The position numbers were made by a program, and so were the translations under genes. From Natrinema sp. CBA1119 (GTDB lineage Archaea > Halobacteriota > Halobacteria > Halobacteriales > Natrialbaceae), in NCBI RefSeq assembly GCF_002572525.1, contig NZ_PDBS01000001.1, positions 3,410,001 to 3,474,000 of the forward strand: 64,000 bases of DNA. The letters run 5' to 3'. Shown here in pieces: positions 1-8,042 of this stretch. Every line of letters begins with the position of its first letter. Position 1 is the stretch's first letter. The notes beneath the pieces are model-generated. The model searched no databases. It was not told the origin of the DNA and saw only the letters and a list, made by a program, of their open reading frames with translations.

Positions 1-1
1 G

Positions 2-874
2 CTGCTCCTGCCGTTTTCCGGGGACTACTTCGGATTGTTGCAGTGGACGCTCACGCACCCCCTCCGCGTCGCCATCGCGAGCGGGATTCCACTGCTCCCG
101 GTCCTCTACTACTGGCCGGTCCGGGACGAAATCCGAGAGTTCCAGGCGGAACTCGGCAAAGCGGGCGCGCCGGCGTCCGAAACCCATCCCGAACTGGCGG
201 CGGTGGCCCGTCGGCTCGCCCAGCAGGGAGACGTCCCGGAGCCGGCGGTCTACGTCGCCGATCGCCGACGGCCGGCGTCCTACGCCGTCGGCGGCCGCTC
301 GAGCGGGACCGTCATCGTCACCACGGGGCTCGTCAATCGGCTCTCGGCGGCGGAGCGGGAAGCGGTGCTCGCACACGAGCTCAGCCACCTCGCGAACGGC
401 GACAGTCGCATCATGAATCTCGTACTCGTTCCGATGCTGGTCGCCGAACACGTGGGGTCGGACGATCCGCCGTCTCGAAAACTACTGGTCTCCCAGCCGC
501 TCGCCTATCTGGCCCGGCTCGTCCTGTGGGCGCTCCTGACGGTCGTCACAACGGGACAGCGACTGTGCTGTCAGTTCGGGATCGCCATCCTCTCGCGCGG
601 TCGGGAGTTCGCGGCCGACAGGGGGGCCGCGGAACTGACGGGCGCGCTGTGCGACCTCGCCAGCGCGCTCGAGACGCTCTCGGACGACCGCTCACGACCC
701 AGCGAGGACAAGCGCACCTGGGCGAAGTCGGCGAGCGCGCTGGATATTCTTCCGCGCGAGGGGGCGGCCGCATCGGCGGGCCCGTTTCGGACCCATCCGA
801 GCACCGAGCAGCGGATCGAGCGCCTCGAGCAGTTGGTCGTCGAGCGGGTGAGGGGTGCCGCCAGCCGCGAGTAG
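2..874 (+). CDS. M48 family zinc metalloprotease, 5' end outside window
   Basis: Membrane-associated metallopeptidase of the HtpX/Ste24 (M48) type, a family that degrades or processes proteins at the membrane. The zinc motif HELSH is encoded at 374-388, and the third-ligand helix (SRGREFAADRGAAE) follows about 75 codons later, as expected. Hydrophobic stretches flank the active site. The frame is open back to base 2 (LLLPFSGDYFG...), so the TTG at 35 is not a credible start and the N-terminal membrane segments lie upstream. The C-terminal PFRTHPSTEQRIERL is the usual M48 tail. Family assignment is firm; substrate is unknown. Confidence 0.9.
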   Translation: MLLPFSGDYFGLLQWTLTHPLRVAIASGIPLLPVLYYWPVRDEIREFQAELGKAGAPASETHPELAAVARRLAQQGDVPEPAVYVADRRRPASYAVGGRSSGTVIVTTGLVNRLSAAEREAVLAHELSHLANGDSRIMNLVLVPMLVAEHVGSDDPPSRKLLVSQPLAYLARLVLWALLTVVTTGQRLCCQFGIAILSRGREFAADRGAAELTGALCDLASALETLSDDRSRPSEDKRTWAKSASALDILPREGAAASAGPFRTHPSTEQRIERLEQLVVERVRGAASRE

Positions 875-1014
875 CGGTTCCGCGTTCCCGCGGTCGGCGA
901 CGGGCGGCTTACCCGCCGAACAAGGGATGCGGCGCTGAGGGACGCTGAAACGACTACTTGGCAGTAATAGGGCCAGAGAGTTGCAGTTTTATCCTTGCGG
1001 TCGCATACCCATGT

Positions 1015-1482
1015 ATGGCTTCGGCAGACGAGACTAACGAAACTGATCTGGGGGAGGTGGTCGACATTTTATTGGTCGAGCCGAATCACGGCGACGTGCG
1101 GCTCTTCGAGGAGAACTTCGAGGATGGGAAAATCGCGAACGCCGTTCACACGGTCTCCGACGGCGAGGCGGCGCTCGATTTCGTTCATCAACGCGGCGAC
1201 TACGGGGACGTCCCGCAGCCGGATCTCATCCTGCTCGAGCCCCAACTCCCCGGCAAGAGCGGGATGGAGGTCCTCGCGGAACTGAAGGATGAACCGGTAC
1301 TGAACGAGATTCCCGTCGTCGTCCTCACGAGTTCGAAGATGGGCGAAGACATCGTGCGAACGCACGGCCTCGAGGCGGACGAGTACATCCGAAAACCGGT
1401 GGAAACCGACGAGTTCGTCGAGTTCGTCCAGTCAATCGAGGACTTCTGGTTCGCGATCATCAAAACCGACGGCGACGACTGA
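1015..1482 (+). CDS. Single-domain response regulator (receiver only) with Glu at the phosphoacceptor position
   Basis: A 155-residue stand-alone receiver (CheY/Rcp-like) with no output domain. Haloarchaea carry many such proteins that relay signals from sensor kinases. The start is the ATG at 1015; the in-frame sequence back to 958 has no domain match. The fold is complete: ILLVEPNHGDV at the N-terminus, the LTSS switch Thr/Ser and the RKP lysine. However, the residue after DLILL that should be the phosphorylated Asp is Glu75 (GAG, 1237-1239), and one of the acidic-pocket residues is Pro (VEPN). It may therefore act as a phosphorylation-independent or constitutive form. That is inference. 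Confidence 0.85.
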   Translation: MASADETNETDLGEVVDILLVEPNHGDVRLFEENFEDGKIANAVHTVSDGEAALDFVHQRGDYGDVPQPDLILLEPQLPGKSGMEVLAELKDEPVLNEIPVVVLTSSKMGEDIVRTHGLEADEYIRKPVETDEFVEFVQSIEDFWFAIIKTDGDD

Positions 1483-1651
1483 TTCGGCGCGCTCCCTCGA
1501 AAGTCAGGCCGCAATCGCGATATCGGCCGGTTCGATTACTGCAGATAGCTGCCCCATCGATACGCCCCCGCACGCGCCGTAAGACCGATTCGAGATGTTC
1601 CGAGAACCGATATTCCGGGAACGGGACCGGACTCGGGCGGTTCGGTCGCGG

Positions 1652-2959
1652 CTATTGGCTCCAGTGAATGCTCGTTTCCGCACTCGCGTATCCGTTCGAC
1701 CACTCGCCGATCAACTCGAGATCGGCTGGGGCTATCGAACTTGGGACATCGAATCGGAGGACGCCGGCTATCGTTTCCCCTGCGCCGATGGTCCCGTACG
1801 TGCCGTACTCCCCGTCCTCTATGGGATCGACGTAGCTCGCGCTGATACCCACGTCGAGGGACGCGGTATCGTACACCGATCCGTTGGCGGAGAGATCCAG
1901 GTCCGACGACCGAGGGGCCGACAACCGGTTGCGACTGGTGTTTTGCACTTCGAATTCGAAAAACACGAACGACCCGTCCGCCTGAACGGTCTCGGTGCCG
2001 TAGTACGAATCAGCCTCGAACGAATCCGTAACGATGGGGTCGCTGATCGTGATCTGTGGCAACCCGTCGACGGCTACCGTCTCACCGAACGCGGTCGTCA
2101 GGGGAGTCACTTCCACCGACTTCGAGACGCTGTATTCTCCGAGGGTGACGGTGAACGATCCCGTCATCAGCGGAGTGAATGAATGTTGTGCGCTCGCGGT
2201 GTCTTCGGCGGGGACGGTGACCTCGAACGACTCGGTGTCGGTCGATCCGCCGGGACGTTCGGCTTCGAGGGCGGTTTCGACCGTGTATTCGGTGCCACCG
2301 GCGTTCTCCAGGACGACTTCGGCCGCGATTTCGTCACCGATGGCGACCGTCTCCGGGAGGTTCAACTCGAGGAATCCGACATCGGGCAGCTCCGCGGGGT
2401 CCAGCGCGAGGTCCCACGACGCTTCGTCCCTGGCTTCCTCGTCTTCATCGGCTTCGGAGTCGCCGGCTCCCGCCCACGACAGCGTCGCGGACTCGGTCGT
2501 GTCCGGGATCGAAAACGCGAGCCATCCGCCCGCGGAGACGTCCTGTCGAGCGTCGGTGGGAGCGTCGTACCCCTCGCCCGAAACGGGGGACGCGAGACTC
2601 GAGAGGACGGCGCTGTCATACTGTTCGCCTCCGGTGACGAGTTTGAAATTCTCGGCGCGAGGGAGATCCTGCGTTTCCTCGCTCCTGTTCGCGACTGCGA
2701 CGTTCGCGAGCACCCACATTTCGCCCTCGTTCGACTCGCGACGCTCGCCGTCGTCGGTCTCGAGTTCGATCGCGAGTTCCACGTCGGCGAGCGTCAGTTC
2801 GACACCGCCGGTTTCGATCGTCATCCCGACGTCGCCCTGTGACTCCGCGTCGTTCTCCCCGTTTCCGTCCGCGTCATCGGTGTCGGAACTCGAGGTGCAC
2901 CCGGCCACGAGGGCCAGCGGAACGGTGGTCGTCGCCTGCAAGATCGTTCGTCTGTTCAT
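1652..2959 (-). CDS. Tat-exported haloarchaeal lipoprotein with beta-rich domains
   Basis: A 435-residue secreted protein. The N-terminus MNRRTILQA carries the twin-arginine motif, followed by a hydrophobic stretch and the lipobox LVAGC, so it should be folded before export and lipid-anchored outside the membrane. A low-complexity acidic/Ser linker follows. Residues from about 45 (VELTLADVELAIEL...WVLANVAVANRSEE) resemble the DUF4352/telokin-like immunoglobulin fold, and a similar segment recurs near the C-terminus (FVFFEFEVQNTSRNRLS). Between them is a CARDB-like region (VAAEVVLENAGGTEY style). No catalytic motif is visible and function is unknown. It is transcribed alone. Confidence 0.8.
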   Translation of the reverse strand: MNRRTILQATTTVPLALVAGCTSSSDTDDADGNGENDAESQGDVGMTIETGGVELTLADVELAIELETDDGERRESNEGEMWVLANVAVANRSEETQDLPRAENFKLVTGGEQYDSAVLSSLASPVSGEGYDAPTDARQDVSAGGWLAFSIPDTTESATLSWAGAGDSEADEDEEARDEASWDLALDPAELPDVGFLELNLPETVAIGDEIAAEVVLENAGGTEYTVETALEAERPGGSTDTESFEVTVPAEDTASAQHSFTPLMTGSFTVTLGEYSVSKSVEVTPLTTAFGETVAVDGLPQITISDPIVTDSFEADSYYGTETVQADGSFVFFEFEVQNTSRNRLSAPRSSDLDLSANGSVYDTASLDVGISASYVDPIEDGEYGTYGTIGAGETIAGVLRFDVPSSIAPADLELIGEWSNGYASAETSIHWSQ

Positions 2960-3134
2960 AAAACGACACTCTCCGGATTACGTTAATATCTATTGGCAGA
3001 TCACCCGCCGGCGGCGGTGTCCAGGAGCATGATAGCGCGTCAGTTCGGGCCGATCGGCGGGTTCCGCCGGTCGGTCCTCGAGCGGGCTCGGTGCCGTCTC
3101 CGGAGCGATACCGTCCCCGGAGCGGGCGTGGCGA

Positions 3135-3275
3135 TCACGGTATTCGCTCGCCGTCATCGCCGACCGCGATCGCGCAGTCGTCACAGAGCCACCAGCCCAC
3201 CAGCGGGTCGCGTTCGGGGAGCGCCGCGTCGCAGTCCGGACACCGCACGGCCGGCTCGGCTCGAGTCCCGGTCAT
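3135..3275 (-). CDS. 46-residue zinc-finger microprotein coupled to the PadR-like regulator
   Basis: A short reading frame starting at the ATG at 3273-3275 and ending with TGA at 3135-3137. Its ATG overlaps the TGA of the upstream PadR-like gene (ATGA), indicating translational coupling. It encodes a compact protein with CPDC near residue 12 and CDDC near residue 31, the four cysteines of a treble-clef or rubredoxin-like zinc site, and a hydrophobic LVGWWL in between. Small zinc-finger proteins of this kind are abundant in haloarchaea and mostly uncharacterised. The coupling suggests it works with the regulator. Confidence 0.7.
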   Translation of the reverse strand: MTGTRAEPAVRCPDCDAALPERDPLVGWWLCDDCAIAVGDDGERIP

Positions 3276-3703
3276 CCGTTCTCACCCGCCCCTCGAGCGC
3301 TCGAGTCGACCGCGTCGGAATCGGGCGCGCCGATCTCGCAGGCGACCGCGAGGCGTTCGGCGCGCTGGATGAGGAGGGCGCGGCCGTCGTCGGTGAGCGG
3401 GTACTCACACCGGTGTGCCTCGAGTCGCCGCTTTTCGAGGAGGCCGTGGCCCACGAGCACGTGCAGGTTCGGATCGAGTCTGGTGCGGGTGACGCTGGGG
3501 TAGGCGCGCTCGAGTTCGTCGATGATCGCGGGTTCGCGAGCGGGGATGTGGGTTCGCTCGAGGCGGGTGACGGCCTCGAGACAGTCGCGCTGGAAGGCGG
3601 TGAGTTCGATCCACGCGGTGCGGCCGTCGGGCGCGGGGTAGTTTTGGGGTGGTTCGGTCGCTCGAGTGGGGTGGTCGCGGTTTCGCGGATTTTTGTCGGG
3701 CAT
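3272..3703 (-). CDS. PadR-like winged-helix transcriptional regulator
   Basis: A 143-residue protein. After a charged N-terminus it shows the PadR/haloarchaeal winged-helix pattern: LTAFQRDCLEAVTRLE (helix 1), AIIDELERAYPSV (helix 2), RTRLDPNLHVLVGHGLLEKR (recognition helix and wing entry) and CEYPLTDDGRALL (wing). PadR-type proteins bind promoter palindromes and often repress efflux or stress genes. The last codons overlap the start of a 46-residue zinc-finger protein, so the two form a bicistron. The target is unknown. The ATG at 3703 gives a disordered, proline-rich extension of about 30 residues, so a later start is possible. Confidence 0.75.
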   Translation of the reverse strand: MPDKNPRNRDHPTRATEPPQNYPAPDGRTAWIELTAFQRDCLEAVTRLERTHIPAREPAIIDELERAYPSVTRTRLDPNLHVLVGHGLLEKRRLEAHRCEYPLTDDGRALLIQRAERLAVACEIGAPDSDAVDSSARGAGENG

Positions 3704-3924
3704 GGGTTTCGGAGGGTGGTTTCGGGAACTGTTGAGGGATCCGGTGTCTGAAGCACTGGATCGATGCTTTCTGGTCTGTGAGAGACCTTTCTACACAGCC
3801 CCTATCTAACATTCATTAGTCAATACCTACTAATAGTTTGCTCAAACATGATTCTAGAACGCTCACAACAACCAAAAGAGGTGTATTCGTGGGTTATAGG
3901 CAGGTTTGAGTCGTATCGAGGGTA

Positions 3925-4191
3925 ATGAGATTGGATGCGGGTTGGATGGTGCGAGCGGACGACCGGATCTTAGAATTTCTCGAGGAGGAAGGACCGCACC
4001 CACCCTCGAAAATGGAAACCGATGAGCGAATTAAATTCGGCGCAGAATATCTTGGAAGACGGTGCAGAGAGTATCTTTGTCCTCATGGTCTCGTGAAGAA
4101 TCTCGGAAACGGTGTTTATGCGATCACTGAGGATGGAGTCTCATATCTGGATGGCGAATTAGATGTTAGTCAAATAAACCCTCGAGAGTGA
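3925..4191 (+). CDS. phiH1-repressor-like winged-helix DNA-binding protein
   Basis: An 88-residue protein of the haloarchaeal family related to the halovirus phiH1 repressor: MRLDAGWMVRADDRILEFL, a middle helix-turn-helix (LGRRCREYLCPHGLVKNLGNGVYAITEDG) and the typical ending YLDGELD. Such genes are numerous on haloarchaeal proviruses, plasmids and integrated elements, where they act as small repressors. The start is fixed by the characteristic N-terminus. It opens a stretch of lower GC content that runs to the tRNA-Trp gene, consistent with an acquired segment. The regulated promoter is not identifiable. Confidence 0.8.
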   Translation: MRLDAGWMVRADDRILEFLEEEGPHPPSKMETDERIKFGAEYLGRRCREYLCPHGLVKNLGNGVYAITEDGVSYLDGELDVSQINPRE

Positions 4192-4527
4192 TTGGCTTCA
4201 CTTCCTACCTTCGCGAATTCGACTTGAAACGAAAGCGACTTGACGATATGTATAGTCTCCGTCGATTCTGATTTGCTTACCCGTACACACGATCCTTGGA
4301 ATTCTAGTTCCCGGACTTACTGAATAGCCTATTTCGCCCCTAAACGACTGAATTTGTCTATTGTTGAAAGGAAAATATGGTCACAAATGATCGACTGATT
4401 CGAGATATGCACACAAGAATCAGGATATTGTGTGTACTCACAGAGATTGTATTCTGTCAACGTGTAACCCGAGGGAGGTGTGAAGAACCGACAAAAGAAG
4501 AAGCAGCAGCAGCACTAAACCAACTAT
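4192..4527. other. AT-rich intergenic stretch without a supported gene
   Basis: This 336-bp gap separates the phiH1-like regulator from the convergent AT-rich gene. A 72-codon plus-strand open frame beginning at 4377 runs through it into that gene, but it has no family features and looks accidental. No RNA structure or repeat was recognised. Confidence 0.5.
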
Positions 4528-5619
4528 TCACCTCCAATCATATAGGTCGGAATAATAATCTTCGAATCCATCAATTTCAGACTCCACCCAAGTAATTACA
4601 TCGTCAATCACTTGAACAGGAGAATCATCAAATTCAAATACTCGTATATACTTACTGCTGAATTCTTCGTGTGCAATCATTCGAGTGGATCCAGACCCCT
4701 TTTTTCGAAGTATAGCTAATAATATCCCTTCATTTTTCAAATCAGAATACTCAACTAAATGGCCTGACGGATCTCGGTCAATTATTACACAGAAGCGAGA
4801 TGCGATCGCCCATAATTTGACCTTTCTCGGCATTGAATGACTTGGATGGCTAGGGAGATCCTTAATCAAAGGTGCTTGGTATCCTCGTGCCTCAAGTGCA
4901 TTAGATACCTCTTCGAGTTGTCGTTCCAACTCATCATTGTCATATTTCCCCAAAACGATCGCTGTATCATCCACTCGTGATAAGATATTTTGTCGACGAG
5001 TTGTTTTTGTCTCATAATAGTCGCCCCATCCTGACACATATGTTGTTTCTATTATACTATATAGCTCCTTAGCAGATGGTTTTATCAAGTTATCTGGATT
5101 GTCGAAAAAATAGTCATGGACATATAGAGCAGCAGGTATAAAGCTTGTACCCATATAATCACCAGCATTATCAAGCTGTAAAAATAGATTGCTAACAGAG
5201 AAGGGATTCGGTATTTCGTGTGGTTGTGAAGCAAGAAGCATTATTTCTGGTGGTATATTTATTGTAGAGCCACCATCCTCCCCCCGTTGTCCAGTGAGTG
5301 TTGTGAATTTCACGCCATTCTGAGTTTCAAGAGAATGTTCTGGTAGTTCTAAAGCGGATTTATTAACATCCTCGTAGTTGATATCGAAATACAGTTCTGT
5401 GTCAGACACTATATCATCATAATATTCAAAATTATCACCACCAGCTCCATCCGAAATAAGAAGCAAGTTTTGACCTCGATAAGAGGCGGCTTTAATGCTT
5501 GCTGATCGAACCCATGGTGGAAAACGATCCGGATCTAGTTTTCTTTTAGAAGTAATCTCCCGAGATAGGTCTATGACCCTCTTAGCATAGGTTTCGAGAG
5601 CTTTTTCATTCATATTCAC
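4528..5619 (-). CDS. Orphan AT-rich protein with a possible TIR/SLOG-like C-terminal domain
   Basis: A 363-residue protein with codon use clearly AT-richer than its neighbours, suggesting recent transfer. The N-terminal half (about 1-210) is not recognised. From about residue 218 a Rossmann-like pattern appears: strand TAIVLGKYD, a helix (ELERQLEEVSNALEARGY), strand APLIKDLP, then KVKLWAIASRFCVIID followed by PSGHLVEY, and a later GSGSTRMI. From memory this resembles a C-terminal domain found in scattered prokaryotic proteins of suspected defence or signalling function. That likeness is an inference. It stands alone, between a phiH1-type regulator and tRNA-Trp. No signal peptide or membrane segment is present. 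Confidence 0.6.
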   Translation of the reverse strand: MNMNEKALETYAKRVIDLSREITSKRKLDPDRFPPWVRSASIKAASYRGQNLLLISDGAGGDNFEYYDDIVSDTELYFDINYEDVNKSALELPEHSLETQNGVKFTTLTGQRGEDGGSTINIPPEIMLLASQPHEIPNPFSVSNLFLQLDNAGDYMGTSFIPAALYVHDYFFDNPDNLIKPSAKELYSIIETTYVSGWGDYYETKTTRRQNILSRVDDTAIVLGKYDNDELERQLEEVSNALEARGYQAPLIKDLPSHPSHSMPRKVKLWAIASRFCVIIDRDPSGHLVEYSDLKNEGILLAILRKKGSGSTRMIAHEEFSSKYIRVFEFDDSPVQVIDDVITWVESEIDGFEDYYSDLYDWR

Positions 5620-6229
5620 TTATCAGTATCCGCATCTGTAAAATCTATCGTCTCAAATAAGATTGCCCGTAGGAGAGACACAATAGTGACAATACCCCCG
5701 TTTCATGTGCTTCAACTGGAGTTCTGCGTGCGGAGGCGGGGGCGGGGCGCTGTAATTTTTTGGTTCAGTCCCCTTGGGGACACCCGCCAAGGGGGCTTTC
5801 GCGCGAAGCGCGAAACGACCCCGCCGGCGTTGCGGTGCGATCGCGGTGCCAACCCCGCCCTCGAGTCGGAGGCTACAACCCGAGTTGTCTAAGCAGGGAT
5901 GTTATTCAAGGAAACTTGCTGAAAGCAACGAAAACGGGAGCGTTGCCACTATCGAGGTCGGTTCAGTGATCGGCAACAGCGCCGACGAACCCGGTTTCAG
6001 TGCCACCGGCCGGAGTCTTCCAGGTGAACTCGACGCCACGGAGTACGGTCGGATCGTTCCCCGATCGCGATCACTTCTCGAGGGCCTTGCTCGCGAGCAC
6101 CTGGACGTTCTCGAAACAGTCTGCCTTCAATCTGGAGAGAATCAGATCGATCCGCATTCGCCGGGGATCGCCCTGACGTCGAACTCGAGAGTGGACACAC
6201 GATAGTTCGCTACCCGAAGAAAGCACAGT
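5620..6229. other. Gene-free segment with GC-rich hairpins
   Basis: No convincing gene was found. The sharp switch from AT-rich (before about 5700) to GC-rich sequence marks a compositional boundary. Around 5768-5815 there are strong palindromes (gtccccttggggac, and ttcgcgc-gaa-gcgcgaa) next to a run of six T, which could be a mobile-element end or a terminator. A 143-codon plus-strand frame (5774-6205) crosses the segment, but it is arginine/serine-rich and has no recognisable domain. Confidence 0.45.
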
Positions 6230-6238
6230 CGAGTCGAC

Positions 6239-6286
6239 GGGATTTGAACCACGGTCGCAGCGAAGCTGCTCCCTGATTCAAATCCC
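6239..6286. repeat. Inverted repeat carrying two copies of a tRNA T-arm-like motif
   Basis: The ten bases at 6239-6248 (gggatttgaa) are perfectly inverted at 6277-6286, with a second inner hairpin at 6257-6269 (gcagc-gaa-gctgc). The 12-base string gggatttgaacc at 6239-6250 is identical to the T-arm of tRNA-Trp at 6342-6353, about 100 bp away. This could be a decayed attachment-site duplicate or a structured intergenic element. Confidence 0.5.
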
Positions 6287-6301
6287 TCCTCTTGCATACC
6301 T

Positions 6302-6325
6302 GCCGCTCGCGAGTTTGCGAGCGGC
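6302..6325 (-). terminator. Hairpin just downstream of tRNA-Trp
   Basis: A 9-bp perfect stem (gccgctcgc / gcgagcggc) with a 6-base loop begins 7 bases past the 3' end of tRNA-Trp on the minus strand. Position and strength fit a 3'-end processing or termination structure, although archaeal termination does not normally need a hairpin. Confidence 0.4.
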
Positions 6326-6331
6326 GAGGAA

Positions 6332-6506
6332 TGGGGTCGGAGGGATTTGAACCCCCGATCTACTGATATCTCCGGTGCGCCTCGGAACTCCAGAGGGTCA
6401 TCACACGAACACTGATCAGGTGTCCGATCAGTATATCAGTCTGGAGTGTCGTCCCGGGCGCGGTGCCTCTGGAGTCAGCCGCCATGCCTGGCTTGGCCAC
6501 GACCCC
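6332..6506 (-). tRNA. tRNA-Trp (anticodon CCA) with a ~101-nt intron
   Basis: Read on the minus strand, exon 1 (6506-6468) has acceptor GGGGTCG, D-arm GCCAAGCCAGGCATGGC and anticodon loop CTCCAGA. Exon 2 (6366-6332) has TCAGT closing the anticodon stem (with one G-T pair), variable AGATC, T-arm GGGGG-TTCAAAT-CCCTC, acceptor CGACCCC and discriminator A. CCA is not encoded. The intron interrupts the anticodon loop after the base 3' to the anticodon region, the classical position of haloarchaeal tRNA-Trp introns. A TATA-like CTTTAGGG lies about 30 bp upstream. The exact splice sites may be off by one or two bases. Confidence 0.95.
6367..6467 (-). ncRNA. tRNA-Trp intron acting as box C/D 2'-O-methylation guide
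   Basis: The intron holds a C box GTGATGA (6404-6398) followed by a guide complementary to the anticodon region and a D-like box CCGA (6385-6382). Ten intron bases (CCTCTGGAGT) pair with ACTCCAGAGG of the precursor, and the fifth base before the box faces C34. A second guide (ACTGATAT) before CTGA (6431-6428) pairs with ATATCAGT, and its fifth base before the box faces U39. This matches what is known for Haloferax volcanii, where the tRNA-Trp intron guides Cm34 and Um39 methylation with fibrillarin/Nop5/L7Ae. Confidence 0.85.
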
Positions 6507-6564
6507 TCGAGTCTTCGTTGGGCGATCCACCCTAAAGTGGTTTCGATTCGGTACTGAAACCGCA

Positions 6565-7479
6565 CTACAGCCACGGAGCCCGTCCCGCGGTATCCGTCCC
6601 GTCGTCGCCCGGATACGCGTTCGACTCCTCTTCCTCGCTTTCGGCGGCCGGCGGCTCGCTCGAGTCCTCGACGTCCCCGCCGTCGGCCACCGCGCCCATC
6701 TGTGCGGCCGCCGAACCCGAATCGGCTCCGGAACTCGAGTCCGCGTCGGAGCCGCCCCACGGGAGGTCGACGGCGAACAGGGCGGCGACGAGCAGCGCGG
6801 CCAGCGGGGCCTGTCCGAAGGCCATCCCGAGCAGGGATAGCGGCAGCAATCCGAGCGCGACCGCGCTCCCGAAGCGGAACCGGTCGATGTCCATGTACTC
6901 CCGCAGGTACGGTCCGGTGAGGGCGATGGTCAGCGCGAACGCCACGCCGACGGCCGCCGCCAGCGTCGCGTGGACGACGAGGACGGGATCGGTCATCACG
7001 ACGAACGTCGCCCCCGAGGGATCGATACTCGCGACCAGTCCCAGCCCGATGACGACGACGGGGTTGGGGAGGTAGTCCCCGATGGTCGCGCTGGCGGTCT
7101 TGGCCGCGATAGCGGCGATCACCAGCGCCGCGAACCGCTCGAAGATGACGATATCGAGCACGCTCTCGATCGCCGGCGCGAGTGCGGCCTGGACCGCCGC
7201 GAGCAGTATCAGCGGGATCCCGACGAGCAAGACGACGGTCGCCTGCTCTCGAGGCGTGCCGTTCATCTCCGCTAAAATCACGGCGACGGTGGCGCTCCCA
7301 CCGAAGATCAACAGGCCGACCTGCAACGCACCCAGCGGCTCGTCGAGCGCGCCGGCCAGGATCAACGCGGGGAAAACGCCGTCGACTAACGGCAGCATCA
7401 TCACCAGCGCAAGGAGCCGCGCGTCACCCCCGACGATGCGCTCCATCTGGAGCGCGACCGGGTGTTGTGACGTACTCAT
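6565..7479 (-). CDS. DUF5794-type haloarchaeal integral membrane protein
   Basis: A 304-residue protein starting MSTSQHPVALQMERIVGG with about seven hydrophobic segments between residues 20 and 240 and a long acidic cytoplasmic-type tail rich in Ser/Asp/Glu. Conserved-looking signatures are LPLVDGVFPALI, FGGSATVAVILAEM(N/D)GTPRE and LGLVASIDPSGATF. I recognise this as the haloarchaeal DUF5794 family, whose function is unknown. It is transcribed toward tRNA-Trp and away from guaB. There is no catalytic motif, and the membrane location is the only safe statement. Confidence 0.75.
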   Translation of the reverse strand: MSTSQHPVALQMERIVGGDARLLALVMMLPLVDGVFPALILAGALDEPLGALQVGLLIFGGSATVAVILAEMNGTPREQATVVLLVGIPLILLAAVQAALAPAIESVLDIVIFERFAALVIAAIAAKTASATIGDYLPNPVVVIGLGLVASIDPSGATFVVMTDPVLVVHATLAAAVGVAFALTIALTGPYLREYMDIDRFRFGSAVALGLLPLSLLGMAFGQAPLAALLVAALFAVDLPWGGSDADSSSGADSGSAAAQMGAVADGGDVEDSSEPPAAESEEEESNAYPGDDGTDTAGRAPWL

Positions 7480-8042
7480 CGGTCAGGGCCGATGGCCATG
7501 ACCCGAGGCCTGTGGGCGATATGACGGGCGATCCCGTACCGACCGGTCCGCACACCAGTCGATCGCATTGGAAGTAGGGCCTCGCGCTGTGAGTTTCTGT
7601 GTAACATTCCCGAAGGCGAAGGCGGCGACGAAGTCGGAACTCGTCCGGCCATCGGTTCGGGCGGCGGCTGCACTCACAGCGTACATACCCAAATACACGA
7701 GCGGACTGTCAATAAACGTTGTGTGGGACTGCATTTCACGATTCGGCAGTGTTTCAGCAGTAGCACCCAGATCCGTACGGAAACGCACAGATCTGGCTTG
7801 GATGTCGGCACTCGTCGCTGGAATCGCCGCGATTTGTGACACCGACTGTGACTCTCGCACCGCCGAAATGTTTGGACAAGAACCCGACGACTCGAGGACG
7901 AGCGCAGACATTTCGAGCGGAGAGCGAGCGTGGCCTGACGACGTCTGACCGGCCGACCGATTCGCCCACTGAGGCCTCCGTCAACCGTTCGCACCCGGCT
8001 ATATCTCGCAACCCTTTTTGCTCGGGGGTCCGGACGGTTTAC
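7480..8042. other. 563-bp intergenic region upstream of guaB
   Basis: Open frames of about 130 codons exist on both strands, but they are mutual shadows with no recognisable domain and no convincing start. The DUF5794 gene and guaB diverge from it, so it must hold both promoters. The sequence ctatatctcgcaaccc at about 7999-8014 is a plausible TATA region for guaB. Nothing else was recognised. Confidence 0.4.

Noticed and set aside
4377-4595. 72-codon frame in the AT-rich gap
   Set aside because: No family features, and its end overlaps the 3' end of a better-supported gene.
5774-6205. 143-codon frame upstream of tRNA-Trp
   Set aside because: Arg/Ser-rich, crosses GC-rich hairpins, no domain or credible start.
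7568-7948. 126-codon frame upstream of guaB
   Set aside because: Equivalent frames exist on both strands and none has recognisable motifs; likely chance in GC-rich sequence.
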